DNA from: Acidovorax soli
GTDB lineage: Bacteria; Pseudomonadota; Gammaproteobacteria; Burkholderiales; Burkholderiaceae_C
Reading direction: 5' to 3'
Length of the DNA: 64,000 nt
Assembly: GCF_014207955.1 (NCBI RefSeq)
Contig: NZ_JACHLK010000020.1
Coordinates: forward strand, 31,735 to 95,734
Both the position numbers and the translations under genes were made by a program. The notes beneath the pieces are model-generated. The model was not told where the DNA came from. It made no database searches and saw only the letters and a list, made by a program, of their open reading frames with translations. Numbering within the stretch: the first letter of the stretch is position 1; every line of letters begins with the position of its first letter. This document shows, one piece after another, positions 1 through 9,018 of this stretch.

Positions 1-59
1 TGTTGCTCTGGACCCGGCTGTTTCCCGCGCTGGCACAGCGCGATCGCTTGCATTCCTGA
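1..59 (+). CDS. C-terminal tail of a protein entering from the left edge (possible)
   Basis: A frame open from the window edge reads LLWTRLFPALAQRDRLHS and ends at a TGA at 57-59. The short tail, with a hydrophobic start and a basic end, resembles the last helix and cytoplasmic end of membrane transporters such as MFS proteins. Only 18 codons are visible, so the identity is a guess and the reading frame is not proved. Confidence 0.35.
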   Translation, partial: LLWTRLFPALAQRDRLHS

Positions 60-291
60 GGGCCGACAGGCAAAGAGCCTCACGGACCGGGCTGAGGACT
101 GATGGAAGCGGCACAGCCCCATCAGCGATGGTGCACCGTCCGACACGAGAGATTCTGTGGCACGCAGCCAGGGCAACAAATACGCCTCATTCATCGACCC
201 CACTTGGTTCACGGCCCTGACGCGGCCAGAAATACACCAGCAGGCTTTGCCAGACGCGCCCATGGGACAAGGTGGCAATGGAAGCTGCAAC
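60..291. other. Noncoding stretch with no recognised gene
   Basis: Between the possible gene end at 59 and the inverted repeat at 292 I see no convincing coding frame and no clear promoter or T-rich terminator. Short open frames here overlap each other and have no family resemblance. It probably separates a plus-strand gene from the end of the minus-strand envelope operon. Confidence 0.4.
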
Positions 292-329
292 CGCGATGGG
301 CGCACTCCAAATGAAGTGCGCCCATCGCG
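292..329. repeat. Perfect 15-bp inverted repeat (hairpin) at operon end
   Basis: Bases 292-306 (CGCGATGGGCGCACT) are exactly complementary to 315-329, with an 8-base loop. It lies 18 bases past the stop of the minus-strand MMPL gene, where a terminator would be expected. Neither side has a T-run, so it is not a textbook intrinsic terminator. It may act as an mRNA 3' stabiliser or a weak bidirectional terminator. Confidence 0.7.
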
Positions 330-347
330 CGTACAAGCCCAGGGCTA

Positions 348-2744
348 CTAGTGCCGCGTGCGCAGCGCGGCTGGTCGCTTCGGCCGGAGCAGAAAATGCG
401 CCAGCGCCGGCAGCAGCACCAGGGCGCCCACCATGTTGACCACGAACATGAAGGCCAGCAGCACGCCCATATCCGCCTGGAACTTGATGGGCGAGAGCGC
501 CCAGGTGGCCACCCCGATGGCCAAAGTGATGCCGGTCAGCATCACCACCCGGCCGGTGAAGAGCAGCGAGTGGAAATAAGCGGCACGCAGGCTGGCCCCT
601 TCGCGCAGTTGCACCAGCATGAGGCTGAGCACATACAGCGCATAGTCCACGCCAATGCCCACACCCAGCGCCACCACGGGCAGCGTGGCCACCTTGAGGC
701 CGATGCCCAGGTGCACCATCAGCGCTTCGGCCAGCACCGAGGTGACGGCGAGCGGAATGATGGCGCAGGCCACGGCCCGCCAGGAGCGGAAGGTCAGGTA
801 ACTCAGCAGCACGACCGCGGCGTACACCAGCACCAGCATCTGGCGGTTGGCCGTTTCGACGACGGCGTTGGTGGCGGCCTCGAAGCCCGCATTGCCTGCG
901 GCCAGCAGAAAACGCGCGTCCTCGCTGTCGTTGCGCCGCGCGAAGTCCTCCACGGCGGCGGTCACCCGCTTGAGCGTATCGGCCTTGTGGTCGGCCAGGT
1001 AGACCTGCACCTGCAGCAGCGAAAAGCCGGCATCGACCAGCTGGCGGGGGGCGCGCGAACCTGCCGTGTTGAGTGCGCCCTGGTTGGGTTGCAGCTCGTA
1101 CCAGCGGGGGTTGCCCTCGTTCATCGCCACGGCGGTCTGGCGCGCCAGGGAAGCGAGCGACTGCGTGCTCTCCACGCCAGCGACCTGGCGCAGTTCCCAC
1201 TCCAGCTCATCCACGCGCTCCAGCACGGCATGCGCCATGGCGCCCTGCTCCTTGGTGCGCACCATCACGGTCAGCACATCGCTGCTGGTGGCGTAATGCG
1301 CCGTCAGGTAGGCATTGTCCCGGTTGTAGCGCGACTGGGGGCGCAACTCGGGGGCGCCGGCATCGAGGTCGCCAATCTGCAGCAGCCGGGCCTGGTACAG
1401 CCCCACCCCGGTCAGCACGATGGCCACGGCAATCGCCGCCTGCGCCCAGCGCCGGTCGGTGAAACGGCACAGCAGATTCCAGAGCCAGGCACTGGCGGTG
1501 TTCTCGCTGTGTTCGGCCTTGGCAGCGCGGCGCGCCGCCGCTGTGCTGACGCCCGTGTAGCTCAACAGCACCGGCAGCAGGATCAGGTTGGTGAACACCA
1601 GAAGCGCCACCCCCAGGCTGGCGACGATGGCCAGTTGGCGGATGGACTGGATGTCGATCAGCAGCAGCACGGCAAAGCCGACCGCGTCGCATGCCAGCGC
1701 AGTGAAGCCCGCTGTGAACAGTCGGCGGAAGGTGAAGCGTGCCGCGACCAGGCGGTGCATGCCCCGGCCGATGTCCTGCATGATGCCGTTCATCTTCTGC
1801 GCGCCATGGCTCATTCCGATGGCAAACACCAGGAAGGGCACCAGCACTGCATACGGATCCAGCGCAAAGCCCAGCAAGGGCAACAGGCCCAGCTGCCACA
1901 CTACGGCGATGATGGAGCACAGCATCACCAGCAAAGTGCTGCGCAGGCAGCGTGTGTACCAGAGCACCACGGCCGTGGCGATGGCCGCGGCCAGGGCAAA
2001 GAACAGGAGCACCTGGGCCAGGCCCTCGATCAGGTCACCGGCCACCTTGGCAAAGCCGGTGATGCGCACCTGCAGCCGGTCATCGCCGTGCTTGGCACGC
2101 AAGGTTTCCAAGCGCTCGGACAACTGCGCATAGTCGAGCGCCAGGCCGGTCTCCGGGTCGCGCTCCGCCAGCGGCACCAGGACGGCGCTGGACTGGTAAT
2201 CCTTGGCCACCAGTTGGCCGACCTCCCCCGAGCGCTCGATGTTCAGCCGCACCCGCGCCAGCGCTCCAGGCGATCCGTCGAAGCTGTCCGGCATCACGGT
2301 ACCGCCCTCGAAGCCGCTTTCGGTCACCGCGGTCCAACGGGTGGACGGCGTCCACAGCGACTTCATCTGGCCGCGCACCACACCGGGAAGGGCGAACAGA
2401 TCGTCGTTCAGCGCCCGCAGCCGGGCCAGGTAGTCCGCATCCAGGATGCTGCCCCCGTCCCGGCGTTCCAGCACCACGCGCAGGCTGTTGGCCTGGGAGA
2501 CGATTTTCTTGCGCTCGGCCAGGTAGTTTTGCAGGTAGGGATGCGACAGCGGGAGCATGCCCTCGAAGCTGGCGTTGGAGGCCACGCGCGTGGCCTGCCA
2601 ACCCAGCAGCAGGGTCAGGACCAGGCAGGCCAGCAGCACGAGTGCGCGGTGGTTGAAGACCGCACGCTCCAGCCGGCTGCCAGAGTCGGCATCGAAGCCC
2701 TCGGTCGAAGGAATGTCGGTCACGGTGTGCAACGCCACGCTCAT
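348..2744 (-). CDS. MMPL/RND superfamily transporter
   Basis: The 798-residue product is an inner-membrane transporter of the MMPL/RND type. It has an N-terminal transmembrane helix near residues 35-55, a large periplasmic loop, a membrane block near 230-400, a second loop and a second block near 610-780, which is the usual two-fold RND layout. The second block carries GVGIGVDYALYV, the acidic membrane motif typical of the family. The chosen ATG at 2744 overlaps the stop of the upstream YCF48 gene (ATGA), implying translational coupling. MMPL proteins move lipids or hydrophobic compounds across the envelope using the proton gradient. Neighbours DUF1302 and DUF1329 suggest a trans-envelope unit. 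The substrate is unknown. Confidence 0.88.
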   Translation of the reverse strand: MSVALHTVTDIPSTEGFDADSGSRLERAVFNHRALVLLACLVLTLLLGWQATRVASNASFEGMLPLSHPYLQNYLAERKKIVSQANSLRVVLERRDGGSILDADYLARLRALNDDLFALPGVVRGQMKSLWTPSTRWTAVTESGFEGGTVMPDSFDGSPGALARVRLNIERSGEVGQLVAKDYQSSAVLVPLAERDPETGLALDYAQLSERLETLRAKHGDDRLQVRITGFAKVAGDLIEGLAQVLLFFALAAAIATAVVLWYTRCLRSTLLVMLCSIIAVVWQLGLLPLLGFALDPYAVLVPFLVFAIGMSHGAQKMNGIMQDIGRGMHRLVAARFTFRRLFTAGFTALACDAVGFAVLLLIDIQSIRQLAIVASLGVALLVFTNLILLPVLLSYTGVSTAAARRAAKAEHSENTASAWLWNLLCRFTDRRWAQAAIAVAIVLTGVGLYQARLLQIGDLDAGAPELRPQSRYNRDNAYLTAHYATSSDVLTVMVRTKEQGAMAHAVLERVDELEWELRQVAGVESTQSLASLARQTAVAMNEGNPRWYELQPNQGALNTAGSRAPRQLVDAGFSLLQVQVYLADHKADTLKRVTAAVEDFARRNDSEDARFLLAAGNAGFEAATNAVVETANRQMLVLVYAAVVLLSYLTFRSWRAVACAIIPLAVTSVLAEALMVHLGIGLKVATLPVVALGVGIGVDYALYVLSLMLVQLREGASLRAAYFHSLLFTGRVVMLTGITLAIGVATWALSPIKFQADMGVLLAFMFVVNMVGALVLLPALAHFLLRPKRPAALRTRH

Positions 2745-3901
2745 ACAGGGGACTTCCTGCTGGAAGGAGAAGGGGAAGAAGATGTAGCGGCCTTCAAGTC
2801 GGCCGGCGCCAATCGCAGCAGGCCTCGCATGCCGACGAGGAGCACGCTGCCATCGTCGGCCTCGGCCACACCCGTGAAAGGAAAGCGCTGCGGCAGCGAA
2901 AGGGGCTGAAAGCGCTGGCCGCCATCCCGGCTGTGCAAGGCCTGGCCTGCAGCGCCTGCCAGCAGCACACTGCCATCGGCCAATTGCGTACCCGCGACCA
3001 GGGACGCATCCACCGGCGTTTGCACGGCCATCCAGGCATCGCCCGGTTCGGCGCTGCGCCACAACCTGCCGCGCAGCCCCAGCACCAGCAACGGTCCTTC
3101 CCGCAATGCCAGCGCGCCGAACAGGCTGCCGTTCGAGGGCGATGTGAGGGCAGCGAAGTTTCCATTCGCGCCACCGGTGCTGCGCCCCAGCACCAGACCT
3201 TGTTCACCGAACAGCACCTGTTCTCCCTTGCGGTGGGCCAAGCCGTAGTAGCTCAGGCCATCGGGATTGGGCAAGCGGTGCATCTGCGACTGCCATTCGC
3301 TCCCGCCATCGGTGCTGGAAAAGGCCAGGCCATAGGCGCCCACGGCCCACAAAGCGCCATCGGCACCGAGGGCAATGTCCAGCAGCGGCTTGTCGGCCCC
3401 TTCGGCGACCAGGCGCTGCGCGTCTTCCACCAGCAGATTGCCCTGGGCCATGGCCTCACTGCCGGGTGGGCTGGCCTGCAGTTGGGCCTGCGCTGCCTGC
3501 AGGGCCAGCCTCGCCGCTGCCAGGCCATCCAGGCACTTGCGCCAACTGGCTCCGCCATCCTCGGTCGCCAGCACCACGCCCATGCTGCCAACGGCCCAGC
3601 CGCGCTGCGCATCGGCGAAGCACAGCGCGGTCAGCGTGCAGCTCACCGGTACGCGCGCCTGTGCCCAGCTCTGGCCCGCATCGTCCGAATAGATGACCAG
3701 GCCGCGCTCGCCCACCGCCACCAGCCGCTTGCCCGCGCGGGTCACCGCCTGAAGTACGGCCTGGGTCGGCCGCGCCACCTTCACCGCCGGCAGGCCCAAG
3801 GCCCGCGCCACACGCTCGTCCGCGGGGGCTGCCGTGGGCAGCAGAGCAGTGCCCAGCGTTCCCAGCAGCACCGCGCGGCGCCCCATTCCAACTGCATCCA
3901 T
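2741..3901 (-). CDS. YCF48/BNR-repeat periplasmic protein
   Basis: This 386-residue protein starts with an Arg-Arg-containing hydrophobic signal (MGRRAVLLGTLGTALLP), possibly Tat-dependent. It continues with repeated WxxG/DGG-type blades such as SDDAGQSW, TEDGGASW, STDGGSEW and SRDGGQRF. These fit the YCF48/HCF136-like sialidase-fold beta-propeller family, which acts as an assembly factor or binding scaffold. It sits between DUF1329 and MMPL genes and is coupled to the latter by a 4-base overlap. I chose the ATG at 3901; another lies one codon upstream at 3904. Its role in the presumed envelope machine is inferred from position only. Confidence 0.8.
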   Translation of the reverse strand: MDAVGMGRRAVLLGTLGTALLPTAAPADERVARALGLPAVKVARPTQAVLQAVTRAGKRLVAVGERGLVIYSDDAGQSWAQARVPVSCTLTALCFADAQRGWAVGSMGVVLATEDGGASWRKCLDGLAAARLALQAAQAQLQASPPGSEAMAQGNLLVEDAQRLVAEGADKPLLDIALGADGALWAVGAYGLAFSSTDGGSEWQSQMHRLPNPDGLSYYGLAHRKGEQVLFGEQGLVLGRSTGGANGNFAALTSPSNGSLFGALALREGPLLVLGLRGRLWRSAEPGDAWMAVQTPVDASLVAGTQLADGSVLLAGAAGQALHSRDGGQRFQPLSLPQRFPFTGVAEADDGSVLLVGMRGLLRLAPADLKAATSSSPSPSSRKSPV

Positions 3902-4029
3902 CATCGGCCGCCTGTCTGTCTCGCTACGTCGGCGACTCGCCCCAGGAGGGGCCTGCGCCACTGCCTACCACCCCACCCGCGCACAGCCTGCACGCTCCGT
4001 CATCGGCGCGTGCAGCGTGCGGTGTTGGC

Positions 4030-5385
4030 TCACCTCACGCCGCCACTGGCAAGCGCCGAAGAGGTGAAGTTGTTCAACTGCTTGGCGTCGAACGGCCGGT
4101 AGCTCACACCGCCCGTTTCATTGACGGCTCCCGCGAACACCCAGCCACCTGACAGCAGGTCGAACCAGGCATAGCTCAGCGTGGTGGCAAGCGGCTGGTC
4201 ACCCGCCACGAGCGTGAAGGCCTGGCCGGTCTTCCACAGCTTGCCCTGCGCATCCCAGCTGTCAGCCAGTACGGCCTGCCAGGTGTCCTCGTCCAGGTAG
4301 AAGCGGCGCTTGGCCGCCGTGTTGCGTTTGCCATCGCGCAACGTGGCCTCGACCACCCAGACCCGGTGCAGCTCCCAGCGCACGGCATCGGGATTGAGCG
4401 CCCCCTTGCCCACCACATCCTTGACCGGCTTGGCCATGAGGGCGTTGTTGTTGTAGGGCACGATGACCTCGCGCTTGCCCAGAAGCTTCATCTGGTAGCG
4501 GTCCTGCGAACCGATGAAGAGGTTCACGTCATCGAAGTTCGCCAGCCCGGCGGCAGAGCCATCCGGTGTGTCGTAGGCAATCGACGGCGACTTGCGCACG
4601 CGGCGCTGGCCCGGCAGGTACTGCCAGCCGTCCTTGGGCTTGCCGAAGTTGTCCACATAGTCGATGGTCATCAAAGCCTGGCCGGCGTTGGCCGGGGGTT
4701 CGGTGATGTCGATGCGTGCACGCGCCCACTCACCGCTGAACTGCTCCGGGTTGCCGGCAGGATCGTAGAAAGGGTAGATCAGGTTGGTGCGTTGGCGGCT
4801 GGTCAGGACCTGGTCACCTGCGGACGTCATCACGTACTTGTCGGCGACGAAACTGGTCACCTGCCCGCGGTAGCTGAGCATGTGGTTCCAGATGGCCTCG
4901 TGCCCGTTCTTGGGCACTGGAAAGGGAATGCCGCCGTAGGAGCCTTCGACCGTGAGACCGTCGTTGGCCAACTTGGAACGGCTGGCGTTCTTCAGGACCT
5001 GGTCGTAGATGGCCTGCGGGAACACGGCGCTGCGCCGGGTGGGATAGACATCGAGCTTGAAGCCGGGCACCTTGGCCAGCAGCGCCTTGGTACCGTCGGT
5101 CAGGGCCGCAGCGTGTTCACCGGCATTCGCAGCGGTGATGGTCAGGCGCGGCTTGTCCGCGGCAAACGGATCCGCCCGCTTGGTGGTGGCACTGCCGGAA
5201 GCTGGCGGCGCCTTGCCGTCCCACGCGGGGATGGTGCCGTCCTTGTTACCGGCGCGCTCGGCACCGTAGGGGGTGAGCGACCCGGATTTCAGCGCCGCGA
5301 CATCTTCAGGCGCCGCCACAGCGGCCCCGGTGAAGACCAATGCGGCGGCCATGGTGGCAGCACGGTTCAGGGAAAGAAAATGCAT
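4030..5385 (-). CDS. DUF1329 family periplasmic protein
   Basis: The 451-residue product begins with a clear signal peptide (MHFLSLNRAATMAAALVFTG, cleavage after AVAA). The mature part opens with the family-typical LTPYGAERAGNKDGTIPAWDG. Later YVDNFGKPKDGWQYLPGQRRVR and the terminal SYRPFDAKQLNNF region are also typical of DUF1329 (PF07044). From memory, this family is structurally related to LolA/LolB lipoprotein carriers, so a lipid or hydrophobe shuttle is plausible. The gene lies 38 bases downstream of DUF1302, its usual genomic partner. The start was chosen at the signal peptide, not at the earlier in-frame ATG at 5526, which lies inside DUF1302. Confidence 0.87.
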   Translation of the reverse strand: MHFLSLNRAATMAAALVFTGAAVAAPEDVAALKSGSLTPYGAERAGNKDGTIPAWDGKAPPASGSATTKRADPFAADKPRLTITAANAGEHAAALTDGTKALLAKVPGFKLDVYPTRRSAVFPQAIYDQVLKNASRSKLANDGLTVEGSYGGIPFPVPKNGHEAIWNHMLSYRGQVTSFVADKYVMTSAGDQVLTSRQRTNLIYPFYDPAGNPEQFSGEWARARIDITEPPANAGQALMTIDYVDNFGKPKDGWQYLPGQRRVRKSPSIAYDTPDGSAAGLANFDDVNLFIGSQDRYQMKLLGKREVIVPYNNNALMAKPVKDVVGKGALNPDAVRWELHRVWVVEATLRDGKRNTAAKRRFYLDEDTWQAVLADSWDAQGKLWKTGQAFTLVAGDQPLATTLSYAWFDLLSGGWVFAGAVNETGGVSYRPFDAKQLNNFTSSALASGGVR

Positions 5386-5423
5386 GGGATGTCTCCGAAA
5401 GCTTTGTTCTCTAGGACAACCTG

Positions 5424-7094
5424 TCAGAAGGTCGTCTGCAGGCTGAAACGCAGGTAGTCGCGGTCCAGCACAGGCTGGCGGGCCGCATTGCCCAGGTAGT
5501 TGATCCAGGACAGGTTGGCCGTCCACTTGTTCAGATAGACCAGCGTCACGCCCAGGACCAGCTCACCGCTGCGCTCGGGGCTGCCACCGAAGGGGAAGGA
5601 CGTGTCGATCATCGAATTGCCCCGGAAGGACCAGCCCAGGTTGATCGGCAGGCTCATGTCCAGGCCCGGCGCCACCTGGTACCAGGATGGGGTGAAGATC
5701 ACGCGCATGCCGGCGCTGGTCTTGCGCTTCTCCAGATTGACCTTCTCGGTGCCGACGGGGTAGCGGCCCGCAACGCCGGTGCGTACATCGTCCACGCTCA
5801 TCACGCGGTTGGCGGCCAGCTCACCCACCAGGCTGTAGCCATCCCAGGCAGCCGACTTGGCACCCAGCAGGGTCCATGACAGGTTCATGTGCGCGGTGCG
5901 ACCTGTTACATAGCCGGGGTCGGCGGGACTGACCACGCCCTCCTTGACCGCCAGCGGCTGCTTGTCACGCACCGACAGCTCCAGGCCCATGTTGGCATCG
6001 CCTACCAGCTTGGCCATGCTCATGCCCACCGATCGCACCGGCTCGGTCGGAACGATGAGCCGGTAGGTGCCGCCGGCGGTGTTGGTCTGGATGATCTGCG
6101 AGGTGTCGCGGTAGCTGATGGCGTAGAAGCCCAGATCGGCGTTGAGCCATTCACTGCGCGTGTTCAGCGCCAGGCCGAAGTTCGGGCGCTTCTTGCCTTC
6201 GTCCATGCCCGCGTAGCCGAGGTAGCAGTTGTTGAAGCGCTGCGCGACCGGCACGCTGACGCTGCCGCAGCGGTTGGCCGTGGGGTTGCCGATGAACATG
6301 CGCTCGGCGCCATCGCCCAGCATGTCCGTCGTGCTCAGGAAGCTGCCCGACGGGTGCAGGCGGGTCGGCCGGTACTTGAACTGGACATAGCCTTCCAGGC
6401 TGGTGTCATCGGTCAGCTGCAGCGTGGAAGACAGCTGGGGCACGGGAATGGTGGTTTCCTTGGCCTGCGTACCGGGAATGTTGAGCTTGTAGACGTCGAT
6501 CGGCGCCATGCCTTTGGCAATGCCGTTCATGCCGAAGAACATGCTGGTGCCCCAGATCAGCGAGTGCTGGCCGAGGCGGTAGGACAAGGTCTTGCCACCG
6601 ATGTCGTTGCGCCCAAACACGAACCAGTCGAGCATCTCGGCCTTCTGTCCGGCCACCTTCTGTGTGCCCGGAGTGAACTCGTTGTAGGGAACGCTGGCGC
6701 GGTTGGCGGAGATCGGCGAATTGTGGTCGTTGAGGCTGTTGTAGGCCTGGTCGTACCAGGCCGCCGCGCTCAGGCGCAGGCCAAAGCCATTCTTCTGGAC
6801 GTCGAACTCGCTGAGCAGGTCGGCCCGGTTGGAGATGGGGCCGCGGCCAAAGCTGCGATCGCCATCGTCGCTGTTGGCCCGCACCGATACGGGATCGATG
6901 AACACGGATGCCGGGGACTTGAGGCGGTAGCCCGCGCTGTACTTGACGGTGTTGTCCCAGCGGATCTGCCACTCGCCGTCGGGGTTAAGGTCCATCGCCA
7001 TGGCCCCGCCGCCCAGCGTTGTCATGATCAGGGCAGCCAGGGGGTTGGCTGCCTTGCGGGCACGCTTGCGCGCACTGCACAGAGTGTTCTTCAC
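5424..7094 (-). CDS. DUF1302 family outer-membrane protein
   Basis: The 556-residue product has a basic, long signal region (residues 1-33, ending GGGAMA). A body of alternating aromatic-rich strands follows and the chain ends in LRFSLQTTF; the terminal Phe is the outer-membrane beta-barrel targeting signature. The opening WQIRWDNTVKYSAGYRL is typical of DUF1302 (PF06980). It is the first gene of the minus-strand unit DUF1302-DUF1329-YCF48-MMPL. I infer an outer-membrane channel for the same hydrophobic substrate handled by the MMPL pump. No substrate can be read from the sequence. Confidence 0.87.
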   Translation of the reverse strand: MKNTLCSARKRARKAANPLAALIMTTLGGGAMAMDLNPDGEWQIRWDNTVKYSAGYRLKSPASVFIDPVSVRANSDDGDRSFGRGPISNRADLLSEFDVQKNGFGLRLSAAAWYDQAYNSLNDHNSPISANRASVPYNEFTPGTQKVAGQKAEMLDWFVFGRNDIGGKTLSYRLGQHSLIWGTSMFFGMNGIAKGMAPIDVYKLNIPGTQAKETTIPVPQLSSTLQLTDDTSLEGYVQFKYRPTRLHPSGSFLSTTDMLGDGAERMFIGNPTANRCGSVSVPVAQRFNNCYLGYAGMDEGKKRPNFGLALNTRSEWLNADLGFYAISYRDTSQIIQTNTAGGTYRLIVPTEPVRSVGMSMAKLVGDANMGLELSVRDKQPLAVKEGVVSPADPGYVTGRTAHMNLSWTLLGAKSAAWDGYSLVGELAANRVMSVDDVRTGVAGRYPVGTEKVNLEKRKTSAGMRVIFTPSWYQVAPGLDMSLPINLGWSFRGNSMIDTSFPFGGSPERSGELVLGVTLVYLNKWTANLSWINYLGNAARQPVLDRDYLRFSLQTTF

Positions 7095-7400
7095 AGTTGT
7101 CTCCTGTTTTGGTGTCGATGACCAGGCTCTCCCTCGGTATGGGGAGATCGTTTCCAGCTGTGGGAACTTTATTGATTGGCCTTGCCGGCGCCTCTATACA
7201 AAATGAAGATTCGCTGGCACTTTTTTTGAGCCGGCGGAGCCTTGGGCGGCGGGCGCAGAGCCCATGAAGACCTTGGGCCGGACGCGCACAAAAGTGCGCC
7301 GCGCTCGGCACAGCGCTGCGCGCCTTCCTGCTGCGGCTGTCAGACGGGTGGCATGGCTATCGGCTGAAGCTGGTGCGCTGTGCCGGTTGCGACACGTCGT
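7095..7400. promoter_or_regulatory. Intergenic leader of the DUF1302 operon (promoter not pinpointed)
   Basis: This 306-base gap separates the LysR gene from DUF1302. A locally AT-richer patch at about 7160-7215 lies 70-120 bases upstream of DUF1302 and is the likely promoter zone. I cannot assign a confident -35/-10 pair. No gene is visible. Confidence 0.4.
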
Positions 7401-8309
7401 TCACAGGTCGCCCTGGGCGAGATGGTGTGCTGCCCTGTGAAGGTGCGCCATGAAGTGCCGCACGCTGGGCTTCAGGTGCACCTCCGTGCGGGTCAATGCG
7501 CACAGGGTCAGGCGCAGGGGGCCTTCTTCCAGCGGGATCGTGTCGAGGTACTGGCAAGCGATCGGATGGGCGGCGATCTGCTGGGGCAGCAAGCCCACGC
7601 ACTTGCCGCTGGCCACGATGGACAGCAGGCCGAGGGTGGAGTTGACCAGCGCACCGGCGGGCGGTGCCGCCATGCCGTGCAGCTCGAACAGCGTCCGCGC
7701 ATACCCGGAGTCCGGCGCGGAGCCTGTGTAAACCCACGGGGCCTGTGCCAGCTCGCGCAGGCTTCTGGCGCGGGACAGCGGGTTGCCCTTGCGCACCACC
7801 GGCACCATCGTGATGGGCATCAAGGTCTCCACCACGAACTCGCCAGGTGGCAGCTCGGGGGGCAAGGGGCCCAGGGCGATGTCCACCTCGCCCTTGCGCA
7901 AGCGCGTGAGCTGGGCGATGTAGAGCTCTTCCGAAATGCGCAGCTGGATGCCCGGGAAGGCGCTGCCAAAGGTGCGCAGTGTCTCGGGCACGAGCAGCAT
8001 CACGGCCAGGGGCACGGCGCCGATGGTGAGTGCGCCGGTCATGTCCCCATCGAGCTGGCGGATCTGCTCCACGGCCTGCGCCAGTTCGCGCTCGGCCGCC
8101 ACGGCGCGTTCATACATCACCATGCCCTGCGCAGTCGCCACCACACCGGTGGTGGAGCGCACGAGCAAGGTGGTGGCCAGCTCGCGCTCCAGCTCACGGA
8201 TCAGCTTGGTCAGGGCGGGCTGTGAAACCCCCAGCCGCTTGCCTGCGGCGCGCAGGCTGCCTTCCTCGATGGCCGCGACCAGGGCACGCAGGTTGGTGAG
8301 CTTCATCAT
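7401..8309 (-). CDS. LysR-type transcriptional regulator
   Basis: The 302-residue protein has the canonical N-terminal winged helix-turn-helix (residues 3-60, with GSLRAAGKRLGVSQPALTKLIRELE split over the two helices). A LysR substrate-binding domain fills residues 90-300. It is divergent from the TRAP-tannase-dioxygenase-porin cluster across a 169-base gap, the classic position of a regulator controlling its divergent neighbour. The downstream same-strand DUF1302 operon could also be a target. An aromatic acid or pathway intermediate is a reasonable guess as inducer, by analogy with LysR regulators of gallate and protocatechuate operons. A start one codon in (8306) is equally possible. Confidence 0.9.
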   Translation of the reverse strand: MMKLTNLRALVAAIEEGSLRAAGKRLGVSQPALTKLIRELERELATTLLVRSTTGVVATAQGMVMYERAVAAERELAQAVEQIRQLDGDMTGALTIGAVPLAVMLLVPETLRTFGSAFPGIQLRISEELYIAQLTRLRKGEVDIALGPLPPELPPGEFVVETLMPITMVPVVRKGNPLSRARSLRELAQAPWVYTGSAPDSGYARTLFELHGMAAPPAGALVNSTLGLLSIVASGKCVGLLPQQIAAHPIACQYLDTIPLEEGPLRLTLCALTRTEVHLKPSVRHFMAHLHRAAHHLAQGDL

Positions 8310-8478
8310 GGTTTCCCATGATATCCGGCAGTTATCGCGGTCTGCCGCACGGCATCTTCCGTCACACCAGTCTAATTTTTAGACTCCCTCTCGACCTTGC
8401 AATGGATCAAGGAACCACAAGAGCCGGTGGCGATTTGAGACACCACGACGACAAGACAACGATGCAGGAGACCCCCCC
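8310..8478. promoter_or_regulatory. Divergent LysR/TRAP control region
   Basis: The 169-base gap between the divergent LysR and TRAP genes should hold both promoters and the LysR binding box. The stretch 8368-8400 is AT-rich relative to its surroundings. A purine-rich AGGAG at 8466-8470 is placed correctly for the GTG at 8479. I could not single out one T-N11-A box. Confidence 0.5.
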
Positions 8479-9018
8479 GTGCAACAACCCGATCCGGCAC
8501 CCAGCGTGCCGCCTGCCAATCCACCCACCCGCGCCATGCGGCGGCTCGAAGGCCTGTGCGATGCCAGCGCCGCCGTGGGCGCGCTCGTGCTCGTGGCGGT
8601 AGCGCTCATGACCACGGCCAGCGTCATCGGCCGGGCCTTCTTCGCCTCGCCCATCCTGGGCGATGTGGAGCTGGTGCAACTGGGCGGCGCCGTCGTCGTG
8701 GCCTCGTTCCTGCCCTACACACAGTTCCGTCGCGCCAACATCGTGGTGGACTTCTTCACCACCGGCGCCAGCCCCACAACCCAGCGCCGCATGGATGCGC
8801 TCGGCACGCTGCTGTACACCGCCACGCTCGCGCTCGTCACCTGGCGCGTGGCCGTGGGCGGCATGGGCATCTACGCCGCGCAGGAGCGCTCCATGCTCAT
8901 GGACCTGCCGCTGTGGATCCCCTACGCGCTCATGCTGCCGGGCCTGGCGCTGTGCGTGCTGATCGGGGCCGTGCAATGGTGGGAATCACTGGGCCAGGCA
9001 ACAGAGGTGGCCGCATGA
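8479..9018 (+). CDS. TRAP transporter small permease (DctQ type)
   Basis: The 179-residue protein has four predicted transmembrane helices, near residues 30-50, 60-80, 105-125 and 140-165. The loop motif FRRANIVVDFFTTGAS resembles the conserved RxNIxVDxF of DctQ small permeases. The GTG start is supported by AGGAG eight bases upstream, and the protein continues into a 4-base ATGA overlap with the large permease. It is the membrane partner that stabilises DctM in a sodium-driven TRAP system for a carboxylate substrate. Linkage to a tannase-like hydrolase and an aromatic ring-cleavage enzyme suggests an aromatic acid. Confidence 0.9.
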   Translation: MQQPDPAPSVPPANPPTRAMRRLEGLCDASAAVGALVLVAVALMTTASVIGRAFFASPILGDVELVQLGGAVVVASFLPYTQFRRANIVVDFFTTGASPTTQRRMDALGTLLYTATLALVTWRVAVGGMGIYAAQERSMLMDLPLWIPYALMLPGLALCVLIGAVQWWESLGQATEVAA

